A DNA stretch of 34,360 bases from Branchiostoma floridae (taxonomy: Eukaryota > Chordata > Leptocardii > Amphioxiformes > Branchiostomatidae). Under the pieces are notes generated by a model that saw only the letters and a program-made list of their open reading frames with translations, was not told the DNA's origin and made no database searches. This document shows positions 19,233 through 29,664 of the stretch, one piece after another. Numbering within the stretch: position 1 is the first letter of the stretch; every line of letters begins with the position of its first letter. The position numbers and the translations under genes are program-made. The stretch lies in contig NW_023365828.1 of assembly GCF_000003815.2 (NCBI RefSeq), positions 1-34,360 of the forward strand, given 5' to 3'.

Positions 19233-19829
19233 ATGGCAACAGCAAGACATGGGTCTTGCACCGAAGCAGAGAAGAATTATGTCGATGGGTCCCTTACCGA
19301 GGTTAGCACGTCACCGGAACGTACTGCGCCTGCGCGAACCCTGGTGGTTTGGGGCTTGGTTTGGTCAACGTTGCATTGAAATCCCGCTTGTTGCACAGTA
19401 TATGTTAGAGACATGGTTTCATGTAAAACGTACACGGGATTTTACCCTTATATACGTACACACTTTCTTAAATGTGGCCCTTTAGTAAACCGGGGGTTTA
19501 GCAAGGTTTAGCATGTCTATACTTTTCGCGCAGGCGCAATACGTTCCGGTGACGTGCTACCGAGGTTCCCCTGGTCGACTGCAAGAACTCTCGCGAGAAA
19601 CACTTCACATGTGAGGGGTCTGGGTGCAGCACAGCACGAAATACAAATACTGTACATATGAGAACATATACAGGTGAGAAACCATACAGGTGTGACCAGT
19701 GTAATTATTATGCTGCACGGAAACCCACATTAGAAGAGCATATTGCAGGAAAACACACCGGTGAGAAACCCTACATGTGTGGGGAGTGTGGGTACAGGAC
19801 AGCTTACAGGTCAGCCTTATCCCAACATA
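19233..19829 (+). pseudogene. C2H2 zinc-finger gene copy split by a MITE and truncated at an N
   Basis: The acceptor (ttcattatttcag, AG at 19224-19225) is followed by ATG 19233 in a good context. The frame reads MATARHGSCTEAEKN.. to ..SLTEV at 19304. It is interrupted by the insertion 19305-19567, where read-through meets TGA at 19377-19379. The frame resumes at 19568 (PLVDCKNSREKHFTCEG) and is in phase with fingers at 19658-19829: YRCDQCNYYAARKPTLEEH and YMCGECGYRTAYRSALSQH. It ends at the single N (19830), where an unrelated repeat begins. Same two-finger alternation as the 14666-15918 copy. The zinc ligands are intact in the two complete fingers, so loss is recent. A DNA-binding nuclear protein is the family role. 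Confidence 0.8.
19305..19567. mobile_element. ~255-bp MITE inserted in zinc-finger coding exon
   Basis: Inverted ends: 19306-19338 (gcacgtcaccggaacgta.tgcgcctgcgcgaa) against 19525-19557 (ttcgcgcaggcgcaatacgt, tccggtgacgtgc), one mismatch. The direct repeat TACCGAGGTT lies at 19295-19304 and 19558-19567. The exact TSD/TIR boundary is ambiguous by a few bases (7-10 bp duplication; an 8-bp reading with TAGCACG..CGTGCTA ends would suit a hAT-type element). There is no internal ORF. Confidence 0.88.
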
Positions 19830-19830
19830 N

Positions 19831-20270
19831 ATGCATGTGTAAGGAGATTACAGATTGCATTTTGAAACCAAAATGTCCACAGGAAATATTCGAAACATGG
19901 CAGGCTTTTTAGAACAGTAAAACTCATTATCAATGTTAGAAGGAGTCATTCCCGTTTGCAGTCTGTACTTATTCCCTCTGCTCTGGCATATGTTTCGCTC
20001 CTTTTTATTGGCCAATGCCTGCATATACCTTACTTTCTTGTGTGTATAGCTACTTTTGATTGGTCAAAATAAATCGACACCGGCACCAATGTCGATTTGC
20101 ATCAACACTGGTGCCGGTGTCGATTTGCATTGACACCGGTGCCGGTATCGATTCATTCAGACCAATCAGAGGAGCGATACACACCTGCCTGGCCTGAATC
20201 TATGTGTTACGGCGTCATAACCAACGTGGAACGGGGCCTTCTGATTGGTCCGCGGCGCCTGGCTATATGA
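19831..20270. repeat. inverted copy of the CCAAT/octamer module
   Basis: Reverse complement of roughly 16290-16720, from atgcatgtgtaaggagatta at the start to ggctatatgataa at ~20270. It carries ATTTGCAT at 20095-20102 and 20123-20130 in tandem ~28-bp units (cgacaccgg.gcc.gtgtcgatttgcat), and CCAAT boxes at about 20059 (reversed), 20161 and 20240 (reversed). It has one octamer unit more in tandem than the left copy. The flank 20271-20310 also matches 29615-29665 in reverse. Confidence 0.8.
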
Positions 20271-20310
20271 TAATTCACAATATCAACGTGGACACTGAAC
20301 AAGTTGAAGC

Positions 20311-20720
20311 AGCCTGACGAAAAGATTTCAATGGAGAACACCATCTTTTGAAAGTTTGTCAGGTTTTAAGCATTTTGTGGTTCTAGATCCCTTGGTGTCT
20401 AAAATGCCAAGGCGCTTGCTGGCTTGCATTGGAGTTCTTAGCCCGCAGCGGAATAATGTCTTTTCAAAGACGAAGGGAATATTTAAGTACTAATAATCGA
20501 ATATGAATTATCCGGCATCTCAGAGGATAGAAGATATCAAGACAAATCTGAAATGCGCTTCTAGAGATAGAAATACATATGGACATTTTTCGTGCTTGAT
20601 TTTAGAAATGTCAATTCTTTTGGTAAGATGTGTCTGAAAAGAACAGAAATTTCATATGAACCAGCTATGAACTTACGAAATTGCACTTACTGTAACTGCA
20701 CCCTGTTACACTATGCTTGT
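20311..20720. other. non-coding spacer before the giant inverted repeat
   Basis: No gene or element recognised. Confidence 0.45.
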
Positions 20721-21004
20721 AATGTTAACTAAACTACAGTAATAAAAATTCAGTTCCTCAATTTGTCACATGCATGTAAGGAACTCGGAAAATGCCAAAC
20801 CTAACATCAGCTGCCTATTATGAACTGTTCACAACAAAGGTAAGTTACCTTTACCTAATTTTCCAAAGTTCAATGACAAAAATGACTGATTGCTTCCTTG
20901 TTTCATGAAGAAAGATCAAGTGACTGTACCATCACCAAACTGAAAGTGTCAGGCAACAGGGGTCGTAGCAGACTGAGAAAAACTTGGTTGGAGTGTGTTA
21001 AGGC

Positions 21005-21325
21005 TGGGGCACAACCCGCCGTACGTGCAAATACGTGCTGTCTATGTGCCAAACGTGGGCAATCTGTTGGTGTCCGTAAGTGGTAAGTACCGTCTCCGTA
21101 CGAGCTCGTAGGGAATTCGACGGATTTAGGAGCGCGCAGACACGCCGTAGAAATTTAGTGCATGCATAACTTCCTCTGCGTTCGGGCTGCGGATTCGCCC
21201 TCCGTACGTGCCAGTACGGGTGACGCACCTGTCATGTACAGCCTGAACGTTTTCAGTACATGGCGGACGTGGCCTCCACAAAAAACGTACGGACAAATTG
21301 CACGTACGGCGGGTTGTGCCCCAGC
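21005..21325. mobile_element. 'CGTACG' TIR element (MITE), left-arm copy
   Basis: ~320 bp with ends ggctggggcacaacccgccg / cggcgggttgtgccccagcc, extending to tacgtgcaa / ttgcacgta. Flanks are TTAA on the left and GTAA on the right. The right-arm copy (28278-28606) is flanked by TTAA on both sides with ggccggggcac ends. A TTAA or TAA target duplication would suit piggyBac- or Harbinger-type MITEs. The interior is rich in ACGT and CGTACG motifs. A half copy lies at 405-600. Confidence 0.8.
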
Positions 21326-22739
21326 CGTAAGGAAGGACATGAAGGTGTGCGGTCTCAGAGGGTCAACCCACTGGACAGAGCCGCATGGAAGACTAGCAGA
21401 CAGCTGCTTACCCCTGCGTCAGGGATTCCGGCAGCAGTATAATCAAGCAACGGATAGTGAGTGAGTGATTGTTTGAAACAAAGTGACAAACGCAGTTAAA
21501 GACTCCATAGTGACAAATACAGATGAAGACTCTAGTTAAATGCAGATGTACATGACACGTTAGTTTCAAAATAGCCACCCGGATTGTTCAACATGTGGAT
21601 TGTCTTTAGGCATAATCACAGTAAGATGTATGTGAAGGAAGCATGTCACACAAGGCCAAACTAACTTAAAACTTGAATATCCCGTTGGATTTTGATTTTT
21701 TTCAGGACAACAATGCAACGTCTGAACACCAGTGTTGCTAGGGGCAGCTGAATCTTGGAACTAGGTAAAATAATCTACGGTGGGCCCGGCGTGCGCCCTG
21801 ACGAAAGACCTTATAGAGGATACATGTACTATTTTCCGCAAATTGGTCACGTTGCTAGCTAGTTAAAATCTGACAGCACAAAAGATTTCGAAATTTTCTT
21901 GAAAAAGATTTCGAAATTTTCCTGACATGAACTAAATTAAGAAGTCTCCAATTTCCTTAGACTTTCAAAATTAAGTTCATTTTTTTCTTTACAACGTCTT
22001 ATAGCCAGACGCATTTCTAAAATAACACCAAGAAAATTTTGAAATTAGATTAAGACTGATTTCAAGAAATGAGTAAACAAATCCCGAATTCCTCATAGTT
22101 ACTATTAAGAGTATCGATTTTTTTGGGTAAAAGTCATTAGAAGAGTTTGGAAAATAGTTTGAATGAGCCATGATGTTTTTTTGGTGATAAAGAAATTGGT
22201 CCATGCCTTACTACTAGTGCCTGTAAGCTAGAGGCTGAGCTACAGACTTATGTGCTCCGCCCCTCAAATATCTTGTTTGTTTTCCTAGAGACAAGAATCT
22301 ACCAGACGGGCGGTCACTCTTGTACTCCAGGGGGTGCCGAAAACCACACAACCACTAATAGGTCTAATGAGGTGATAATTAGCTGCTGATGGCTTCCTCA
22401 CTCCTATTAAATAAATATATCAAATCAGATAGCTAACAAGTAGTAGCTGGTATACTCAATTCAGTCCAAAAGATTCAAGATTTTAAAACATGGTTGTCTG
22501 TTAATCTCACACTCATCAAATCATTCATCCACATGAGGTTGCTTTCGGTGATTCCAGTGTGTGGTAAATGGGAACAGATGGAATCCAGTGTCGCAAGCAT
22601 TAGGTAAGTCAACCATTTATACAAGTGGTGTAGAATCGTGTCGGCATTTTCGACGCAAGTGAAGTTGATTGTGAACCGTCCTTAGGCATTTCGAAAACAT
22701 AGGAAGTGTGAGCGATTGACAAGAAATACAATTTCTGAC

Positions 22740-23060
22740 ACGTCATGGCTCGCAGGAGGTCTACTTACAGATAGGATAGATGCTCGTAGATGAACCATGA
22801 AGGTTAGACATGTAGACACTAAGATACGTCAAATAGCAGTTACTCGGGCAATTAGGTATGATTAGGAAACGGTCATGATTTTGGAAGGACCAAAATGATA
22901 ACCAAATTGCTTGATTAAGCAACCCCGCTGCTAGGCCATCTGGATCCCATTCCATGTATCTGTGGGCCTGAGTTCGATTCCAGGGTCTGCTCAGCTCGGC
23001 TCGGCTCTCTGACATGTTGTAAGGGATTGCTTTCAACTTTCGGAAGGGACATTAAACGGG
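22740..23060 (+). mobile_element. tRNA-related SINE candidate, left-arm copy
   Basis: Contains gagttcgattccagg (22967-22981), a good RNA polymerase III B-box-like sequence, followed by ggaagggacattaaacgggg (about 23040-23060), a phrase shared in type with SINE bodies (compare ggacattaaatgg in 4112-4540). The A box is not clear. The mirrored copy lies at 26400-26720. A 91-codon minus-strand reading over it is probably incidental. Confidence 0.4.
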
Positions 23061-23575
23061 GATGACGGCCAAAAATGGAACCAATCGTTCCTACCTGCCT
23101 GACAAACTCTATGAGTTCTCTCTATGATAACATGTAACAAGAGTTACTGCTATATGCTCTAAACCCTGCTATTTTCCTTTAAATATTGATTCCACTTCAC
23201 CCTCACTCTTTCCCTCCGTCTCCCTTTTCAAAATGAATCGTAGCGCCGTCATTTCACGTGCATCCCCCTTCTTACATGTTCTAGAAGATGAGGAAGAATA
23301 AGACTTGATTTGTAAAATATAAACTGGATGCTCTAATCAGCCAGAATGAATGGGAAGCTTTCCAAGCGATTTATATCATATGTGTTTTTTTAATGACAGA
23401 CTAGAACAAGGAGACGGACAGGGCATGCTTTGCTCTGTAGGAGATGACCAAAGGAAATGACAGACTAGAACGAGGAGACGGACAGGGCATGCTTTGCTCT
23501 GTAGGAGATGACCAAAGGAAGCATCGCTTCGCAGAGCTCCTGAAACATGCCAATTATCTCACGACTCGCAGCACT

Positions 23576-23755
23576 CTCCAAGCAGAGGTTAGGCTCTGAC
23601 TTGTTGTTGAGGTTTTTTTTTTAAGACGTTTTTGCCGTGTGGCTGTCCAGTTTCTAAGGGTTTCTTAATGTTTGTCTTTGTGATATGAAGAAAGTTTGAC
23701 AAAATCGCCAACTAAAGACGATTAAAACCAGCCGGAGACTAACATCTGCTTGGAG
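23576..23755. mobile_element. foldback MITE, CTCCAAGCAG family, left-arm copy
   Basis: Ends ctccaagcagaggttaggct / ctaacatctgcttggag form terminal inverted repeats. The mirrored copy is at 25705-25884, and a better-preserved foldback of the same family is at 24118-24322. No ORF. Confidence 0.75.
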
Positions 23756-24117
23756 GGTAGACTCCCAGGCAGAACAAGTCAAACTAGCTTTTGCCGGAGA
23801 GGCGTCGTAAGTATAAGTTTTAGTAATCATTAATTAATGTTTTTCGGTGTCGTGTATAAGATATTGAAAAAAAACTGACTAATTCGTACCTTTGTACAAT
23901 ACTGTATTTACTTTTACGGGATAAACAGATCATGATTGTGAAGTCAATTAACTGGTTACAGATGGTGCTTATAGAGGCAGCGATCACTGATAAGGCCTGG
24001 TTCTCACCTGCTGTGATTCTGGCTAAAGAAAACAATACATGTGCACAGCGATTTGAATACAGTGGGGGCCTTTGGTGAAATGCTCCCTGTCCTACAAGGG
24101 GCACTGGCAGATACTCT

Positions 24118-24322
24118 CCAAGCAGAGGTTAGGCTCTGGCTGTTTTTCGACGTTTTTGTAGTCGCTTTTATCGGGCTTTCTATTTTGTATTGTAGGTTTT
24201 GACAATTGTTAACTATTTTGTGTTGTAGGTTTTGTACATGCAACATACAATACAAAATAGAAGGCCCGATTAAAACGACTAAAAAAACGTCAAAAAACAG
24301 CCGAAGCCTAACCTCTGCTTGG
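24118..24322. mobile_element. foldback MITE, CTCCAAGCAG family, in the spacer
   Basis: Almost the whole 205 bp folds on itself: ccaagcagaggttaggctct .. gctgtttttcgacgtttttg .. cttctattttgtattgta on one side and its complement on the other (about 85-bp arms). actggcaga occurs just outside at 24103 and 24323, a possible target duplication. It is present only once because it lies in the spacer between the giant arms. Confidence 0.8.
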
Positions 24323-25367
24323 ACTGGCAGAGATTTTGACGCTAGCTACTCTGGAGGCCAGACTGGATCGGGTACTACGTAGCTAGCGAGTATTGTTCTG
24401 GGATCCAAGGCAGGCAGACCGCCGATCTGACATAAGCGCTCTGGCCAGAAGGAGTTATCGCTACCCTTTCCCCGTTCCCGTCTGGTGCCATGCAGAGCGT
24501 CCAAGAGTTGCTGGTCAGTGCTGTGATTGATGACCCAACCGCCCAGCATGTCACCCCCCACCCTGCCAAATGCAAAACCTTTCATTGGCTACTGTTGATT
24601 TCAGCTTAAGTCAATATGAAACAATCCCACTTCCGTTTTGAAGGCCAGACCAACACCAAAACATTTCCGACACTTTGGATGTTGTAAATTTGTAAGCTGA
24701 TGATGATTTGCGCAATTGTATAGTCATTTCCCCAGCAGTTGTAGTTTGAAATTTCCACATGTCATGTGGATTGTGATCAGGCTAGGGGTCTGTAAATCAA
24801 GGCTAGATGCCAGGCTGAGGGCCTTTAAGTCAACTCGTCAGCTCTTCAATTAGGACCAACATTCCATTCAGCAGTCCATTTTCAGGAGACTAGGTCTGCA
24901 GGCGACCATTTGTGCACCCAGTACCTCTGTCTGAGGGTTGACTACAGTACATGCCCCCAAGGAATTTCTAATAACACACCTAATATTGAAGGTGTGATGC
25001 AGATATCAATGAGATTCCACCGGTGTACTACATTCAGGCTAGTATCAAAATCTATGCCAGTGACAGGGTACCCTGGGAAAACGCAGACTCCTTCGAGGCG
25101 CGCAAGGCCTAGTTTACCCAAGGAGGTTGAAAGAGGGATCCCCACCACACGCACACACGGAACACCCGCCGCCCAACACCCGCTGGCCCCACAAACCAGC
25201 TGGCCTCAACTATCGCTTTGCCTCTCCCGGAGAAGCAAGCGATAGTCGGGCCGGCGTAAGTAGGGCCAGCTGGTAGTGGGACGGGTGTATGTTTGCGGGA
25301 GGTCGCGCGTTAGGCAGGGGATCGGTAACTCTTCTTTGCGAAGCTTCTTCGAGCTGGTTTTGGTAGT
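24323..25367. other. spacer of the giant inverted repeat
   Basis: Unique sequence between the arms. A minus-strand reading at 24346-24585 (DALHGTRRERGKGSDNSF) has no family I recognise. A nested hairpin lies at 25160-25292. Confidence 0.5.
25160..25292. repeat. nested GC-rich hairpin in the spacer
   Basis: Inner stem actatcgctttgc / gcaagcgatagt (25208-25245). Outer pairing accagctggcc / ggccagctggt and acacccg / cgggtgt (about 25166-25288). Could form a branched stem in RNA or cruciform DNA. Confidence 0.65.
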
Positions 25368-25704
25368 GACAGGGAGCATTTCACCAAAGGCCCCCACTGT
25401 ATTCAAATCGCTGTGCACATGTATTGTTTTCTTTAGCCAGAATCACAGCAGGTGAGAACCAGGCCTTATCAGTGATCGCTGCCTCTATAAGCACCATCTG
25501 TAACCAATTAATTGACTTCACAATCATGATCTGTTTATCCCGTAAAAGTAAATACAGTATTGTACAAAGGTACGAATTAGTCAGTTTTTTTTTCAATCTT
25601 ACACACGACACCGAAAAACATTAATTAATGATTACGTGAAAACTTATACTTACGACGCCTCTCCGGCAAAAGCTAGTTTGACTTGTTCTGCCTGGGAGTC
25701 TACC

Positions 25705-25884
25705 CTCCAAGCAGATGTTAGTCTCCGGCTGGTTTTAATCGTCTTTAGTTGGCGATTTTGTCAAACTTTCTTCATATCACAAAGACAAACATTAAGAAAC
25801 CCTTAGAAAATGGACAGCCACACGGCAAAAACGTCTAAAAAAACAAACCTCAACAACAAGTCAGAGCCTAACCTCTGCTTGGGG
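25705..25884. mobile_element. foldback MITE, CTCCAAGCAG family, right-arm copy
   Basis: Mirror of 23576-23755, with ends ctccaagcagatgttag and cctaacctctgcttgg. Confidence 0.75.
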
Positions 25885-26399
25885 AGTGCTGCGAGTCGTG
25901 AGATATTTGGCCTGTTTCAGGAGCTCTGCGATGCGATGCTTCCTTTGGTCATCTCCTACAGAGCAAAGCATGCCCTGTCCGTCTCCTTCTTCTAGTCTGT
26001 CATTAAAAAAACACATATAAATCGTTTGAGAAGCTTCCCATTCTGACTGATTAGAGCATCCAGTTTATATTTTACAAATCAAGTCTTATTCTTCCTCGCT
26101 TGGAAAGCTTCCCATTCATTCTGACGAATAGAGCCTCCCGTTTATTTTTTACAAACCAATTCTTATTCTTCCTTCATCCTTTAGAACATGTAAGAAGGGG
26201 GATGCACCGTGAAATGACGGCGCTACGATTCCTTTGGAAAAGGGAGATGTAGGGAAAGAGTGAGGGTGAAGTGGATTCAATAAGGAAAATAGCAGGGTTT
26301 AGAGCATATAGCAGTAACTCTTGTTACATGTTATCATAGAGAGAACTCATAGAGTTTGTCAGGCAGGTAGGAACGATTGGTTCCATTTTTGGCCGTCAT

Positions 26400-26715
26400 C
26401 CCCGTTTAATGTCCCTGCCGAAAGTTGAAAGCAATCCCTTACAACATGTCAGAGAGCCGAGCCGAGCTGAGCAGACCCTGGAATCGAACTCAGGCCCACA
26501 GATACATGGAATGGGATCCAGATGGCCTAGCAGCAGGGTTGCTTAATCAAGCAATTTGGTTATCATTTTGGTCCTTCCAAAATCATGACCGTTTCCTAAT
26601 CATACCTAATTGCCCGAGTAACTGCTATTTGACGTATCTTAGTGTCTACATGTCTAACCTTCATGGTTCATCTACGAGCATCTATCCTATCTGTAAGTAG
26701 ACCTCCTGCGAGCCA
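26400..26715 (-). mobile_element. tRNA-related SINE candidate, right-arm copy
   Basis: Mirror of 22740-23060. It holds the complementary B-box-like cctggaatcgaactc (26480-26494). Very similar to the left copy: one synonymous-type difference was seen across the 91-codon reading. Confidence 0.4.
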
Positions 26716-26720
26716 TGACG

Positions 26721-26877
26721 TACCCTGTGAATCCAGTACTCCTAAGAGGCGAAAAGGGCAGGTGGACCTCCTCGGGCTCAAACTCCCCGGAGCACTAATA
26801 GGAGATCGGCGGGCTGGCTAGCTTGGGCCACCGAATAAACTGTCCAACCTGCCCGATCCCGGCTGGCTCCCAGGGTA
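26721..26877. mobile_element. 157-bp non-autonomous element with 9-bp target duplication
   Basis: Ends TACCCTG...CAGGGTA. The flanking direct repeat GCCATGACG lies at 26712-26720 and 26878-26886. The left arm has the uninterrupted site (complement cgtcatggc, 22741-22749). This is an empty-site comparison inside one window. No ORF. Superfamily unassigned. Confidence 0.9.
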
Positions 26878-28277
26878 GCCATGACGTGTCAGAAATTGTA
26901 TTTCTTGTCAATCGCTCACACTTCCTATGTTTTCGAAATGCCTAAGGACGGTTCACAATCAACTTCACTTGCGTCGAAAATGCCGACACGATTCTACACC
27001 ACTTGTATAAATGGTTGACTTACCTAATGCTTGCGACACTGGATTCCATCTGTTCCCATTTACCACACACTGGAATCACCGAAAGCAACCTCATGCGGAT
27101 GAATGATTTGATGAGTGTGAGATAAACAGACAACTATGTTTTAAAATCTTGAATCTTTTGGGTTGAATTGAGAATACCAGCTACTATTTGTTAGCTATCT
27201 GATTTGATATATTTATTTAATAGGAGTGAGGAAGCCATCAGCAGCTAATTATCACCTCATTAGACCTATTAGTGGATGTGTGGTTTTCGGCACCCCCGGG
27301 AGTACAAGAGTGACCGCCCCATGTCTGGTAGATGCTTGTCTCTAGTAAAACAAACAAGATATTTGAGGGGCGGAGTACATAAGTCTGTAGCTCAGCCTCT
27401 TACAGGCACTAATAGTAAGGCATGGACCAATTTCTTTATCACCAAAGAAACATCATGGCTCATTCAAACTATTTTCCAAACTCTTCTAATGACTTTTACC
27501 CCAAAAAATCGATACTCTTTATAGTAACTATGAGGAATTCGGGATTTGTTTACTCATTTCTTGAAATCAGTATTAATCTAATTTCAAAATTTTATTGGTG
27601 TTATTTTAGAAATGCGTCTGGCTATAAGACGTTGTAAAGAAAAAAATGAACTTAATTTTGAAAGTCTAAGGAAATTGGAGACTTCTTAATTTAGTTCATT
27701 TCAGGAAAATTTCGAAATCTTTTTCAAGAAAATTTCGAAATCTTTTGTGCTGTCAGATTTTAACTAGCTAGCAACGTGACCAATTTGCGGAAAATAGTAT
27801 CCTCTATAAGGTCTTTCGTCAGGGCGCACGCCGGGCCCACCGTAGATGTTATTTTACCTAGTTCCAAGATTCAGCTGGCCCTAGCAACACTGGTGTTCAG
27901 AAAAAAATCAAAATCCAACGGGATATTCAAGTTTTAAGTTCGTTTGGCCTTGTGTGACATGCTTCCTTCACATACATCTTACTGTGATTATGCCTAAAGA
28001 CAATCCACATGTTGAACAATCCGGGTGGCTGTTTTGAAACTAACGTGTCATGTACATCTGCATTTAAATAGAGTCTTCATCTGTATTTGTCACTATGGAG
28101 TCTTTAACTGCGTTTGTCACTTTGTTTCAAACAATCACTCACTCACTATCCGTTGCTTGATTATACTGCTGCCGGAATCCCTGACGCAGGGGTAAGCAGC
28201 AGTCTGCTAGTCTTCCATGCGGCTCTGTCCAGTGGGTTGACCCTCTGAGACCGCACACCTTCATGTCCTTCCTTAAG

Positions 28278-28606
28278 GCCGGGGCACAACCCGCCGTACG
28301 TGCAATTTGTCCGTACGTTTTTTGTGGAGGCCACGTCCGCCATGTATTTCTGAAAACGTTCAGACTGTACATGACAGGTGCGTCACCCGTACTGGCACGT
28401 ACGGAGGGCGAATCCACAGCCCGAACGTAGAGAAAGTTCTGCATGCACTAAATTTCTACGGCGTGTCTGCGTGCTCCCAAATCCGTCGAATTCCCTACGA
28501 GCTCGTACGGAGACGGTACTTACCACTTACGGACACCAACAGATTGCCCACGTTTTGGCACGTAGACAGCACGTATTTGCACGTAAGGCGGGTTGTGCCC
28601 CGGCCT
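28278..28606. mobile_element. 'CGTACG' TIR element, right-arm copy
   Basis: Mirror of 21005-21325. Flanked by TTAA on both sides (ccttccTTAAGG ... CCTTAAcacac), with terminal repeats ggccggggcacaacccgcc / ggcgggttgtgccccggcc. Confidence 0.8.
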
Positions 28607-28930
28607 TAACACACTCCAACCAAGTTTTTCTCAGTCTGCTACGACCCCTGTTGCCTGACACTTTCAGTTTGGTGATGGTACAGTCACTTGATCTTTCTAC
28701 ATGAATCAAGGAAGCAACCAGTCATTTTTGTCTCATATTCAATTTATTCATTGAACTTTTGAACATTAGGTACAGGTAACTTAATTTTGGTGTGAATAGT
28801 TGATAATAGGCAGCTGATGGTAGGTTTGGCATTTTCCGAGTTCCTTACATGCATGTGACAGATTGAGGATCCTTTGTAGATAAACTGCTGCAAGTGCAAC
28901 TGATTTTTTATTTGTAGTTTAGTTAACATT

Positions 28931-29614
28931 AGTCAGTCGAACCGCAGGTCACCCTAGAACGCGTTATTCTCTTAGATACGGCTTTTGCTGCGACCCGATA
29001 TGACCCCGTTGCACGGGTGTAAACAACCGCTTGTTTTGCAGCAAAAAGACCTCAGACCTACATACTTATGTTTATACTTTTTCACATCTACAGGTTTTGC
29101 CAAGTACAATCATGTAGATATTTCGTGCATTGCAAAATGACAGTGAACGCTGTGGCTTTCGAGACATTGGCATTTTTTGGTCTGTTTATTTGCGGTTGCC
29201 TTTTTTGCCATTCACCTTGATCCCCTTAGTTAACCCCACTGCGTAATAACCATTTTTTTCACCTTTAAATTGATACCAAAGTTTCTCGGTTAATTTGAGG
29301 AGCAACGGGTTTGCCCCGAAATTATGTGACAACATGTCAAATTTCCAGGCATCATTTTTCGAACGAGAAACCGCACACACTGATCTTGCACTATGCTTTA
29401 CAAATCTCAGACATGATGTATTAATATCAGTATGCGTGCACATGAATCCCACTTATTCTGACTTCTGGCACTTGGAGTGAAGGGTAGGCCAGCATTATGT
29501 TTGGTGCTTTTGGCTGTTGTCACTTGATTTCAGATCAGTCATTTTTCAACTTAGTCTTGTTTTATCGGAAAATTGACCTAATGATCTTGGCTTTGTTGTG
29601 TATTGTTGATAAGG
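28931..29614. other. non-coding region
   Basis: No supportable gene. Short open readings on both strands (for example 29186-29452) lack motifs. Confidence 0.45.
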
Positions 29615-29664
29615 AGCTTAAACTTGTTCAGTGTCCACGTTTCGTACATGACAGTTCATATTGT

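Larger units (their letters stand above)
20721..24092. repeat. left arm of giant imperfect inverted repeat
   Basis: Outer end aatgttaactaaactaca (20721) mirrors tagtttagttaacatt at 28930. The inner end ggtgaaatgctccctgtc (24074-24091) mirrors gacagggagcatttcacc at 25368. Conserved blocks pair all along, for example 22761-23036 with 26425-26700. Left-only feature: a 62-bp tandem duplication (23393-23454, 23455-23516; agactagaac.aggagacgga..). No convincing gene lies inside. Confidence 0.9.
25368..28930. repeat. right arm of giant imperfect inverted repeat
   Basis: Reverse complement of 20721-24092. Right-only features: the 157-bp inserted element 26721-26877, a tandem duplication of an ~80-bp segment near 26030-26180 (gaagcttcccattc..cttattcttcct), and about 27 extra bases near 28865-28890. 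These private changes show the two arms have evolved separately. Confidence 0.9.

Noticed and set aside
21162-21464. 100-codon readings across the CGTACG element (also 28139-28444)
   Set aside because: The reading covers a TIR element of inverted-repeat structure and differs between copies without any domain.
22761-23036. Identical 91-codon reading on both giant-repeat arms (also 26425-26700)
   Set aside because: It lies over a tRNA-like B box and SINE-type phrase, has no motif, and its conservation follows from the duplication. It begins at a TTG, with ATG only at codon 8.
24346-24585. Minus-strand reading with DALHGTRRERGKGSDNSF in the spacer
   Set aside because: It looks faintly protein-like but matches no family I know, has no splice signals, and an overlapping reading is similarly open.
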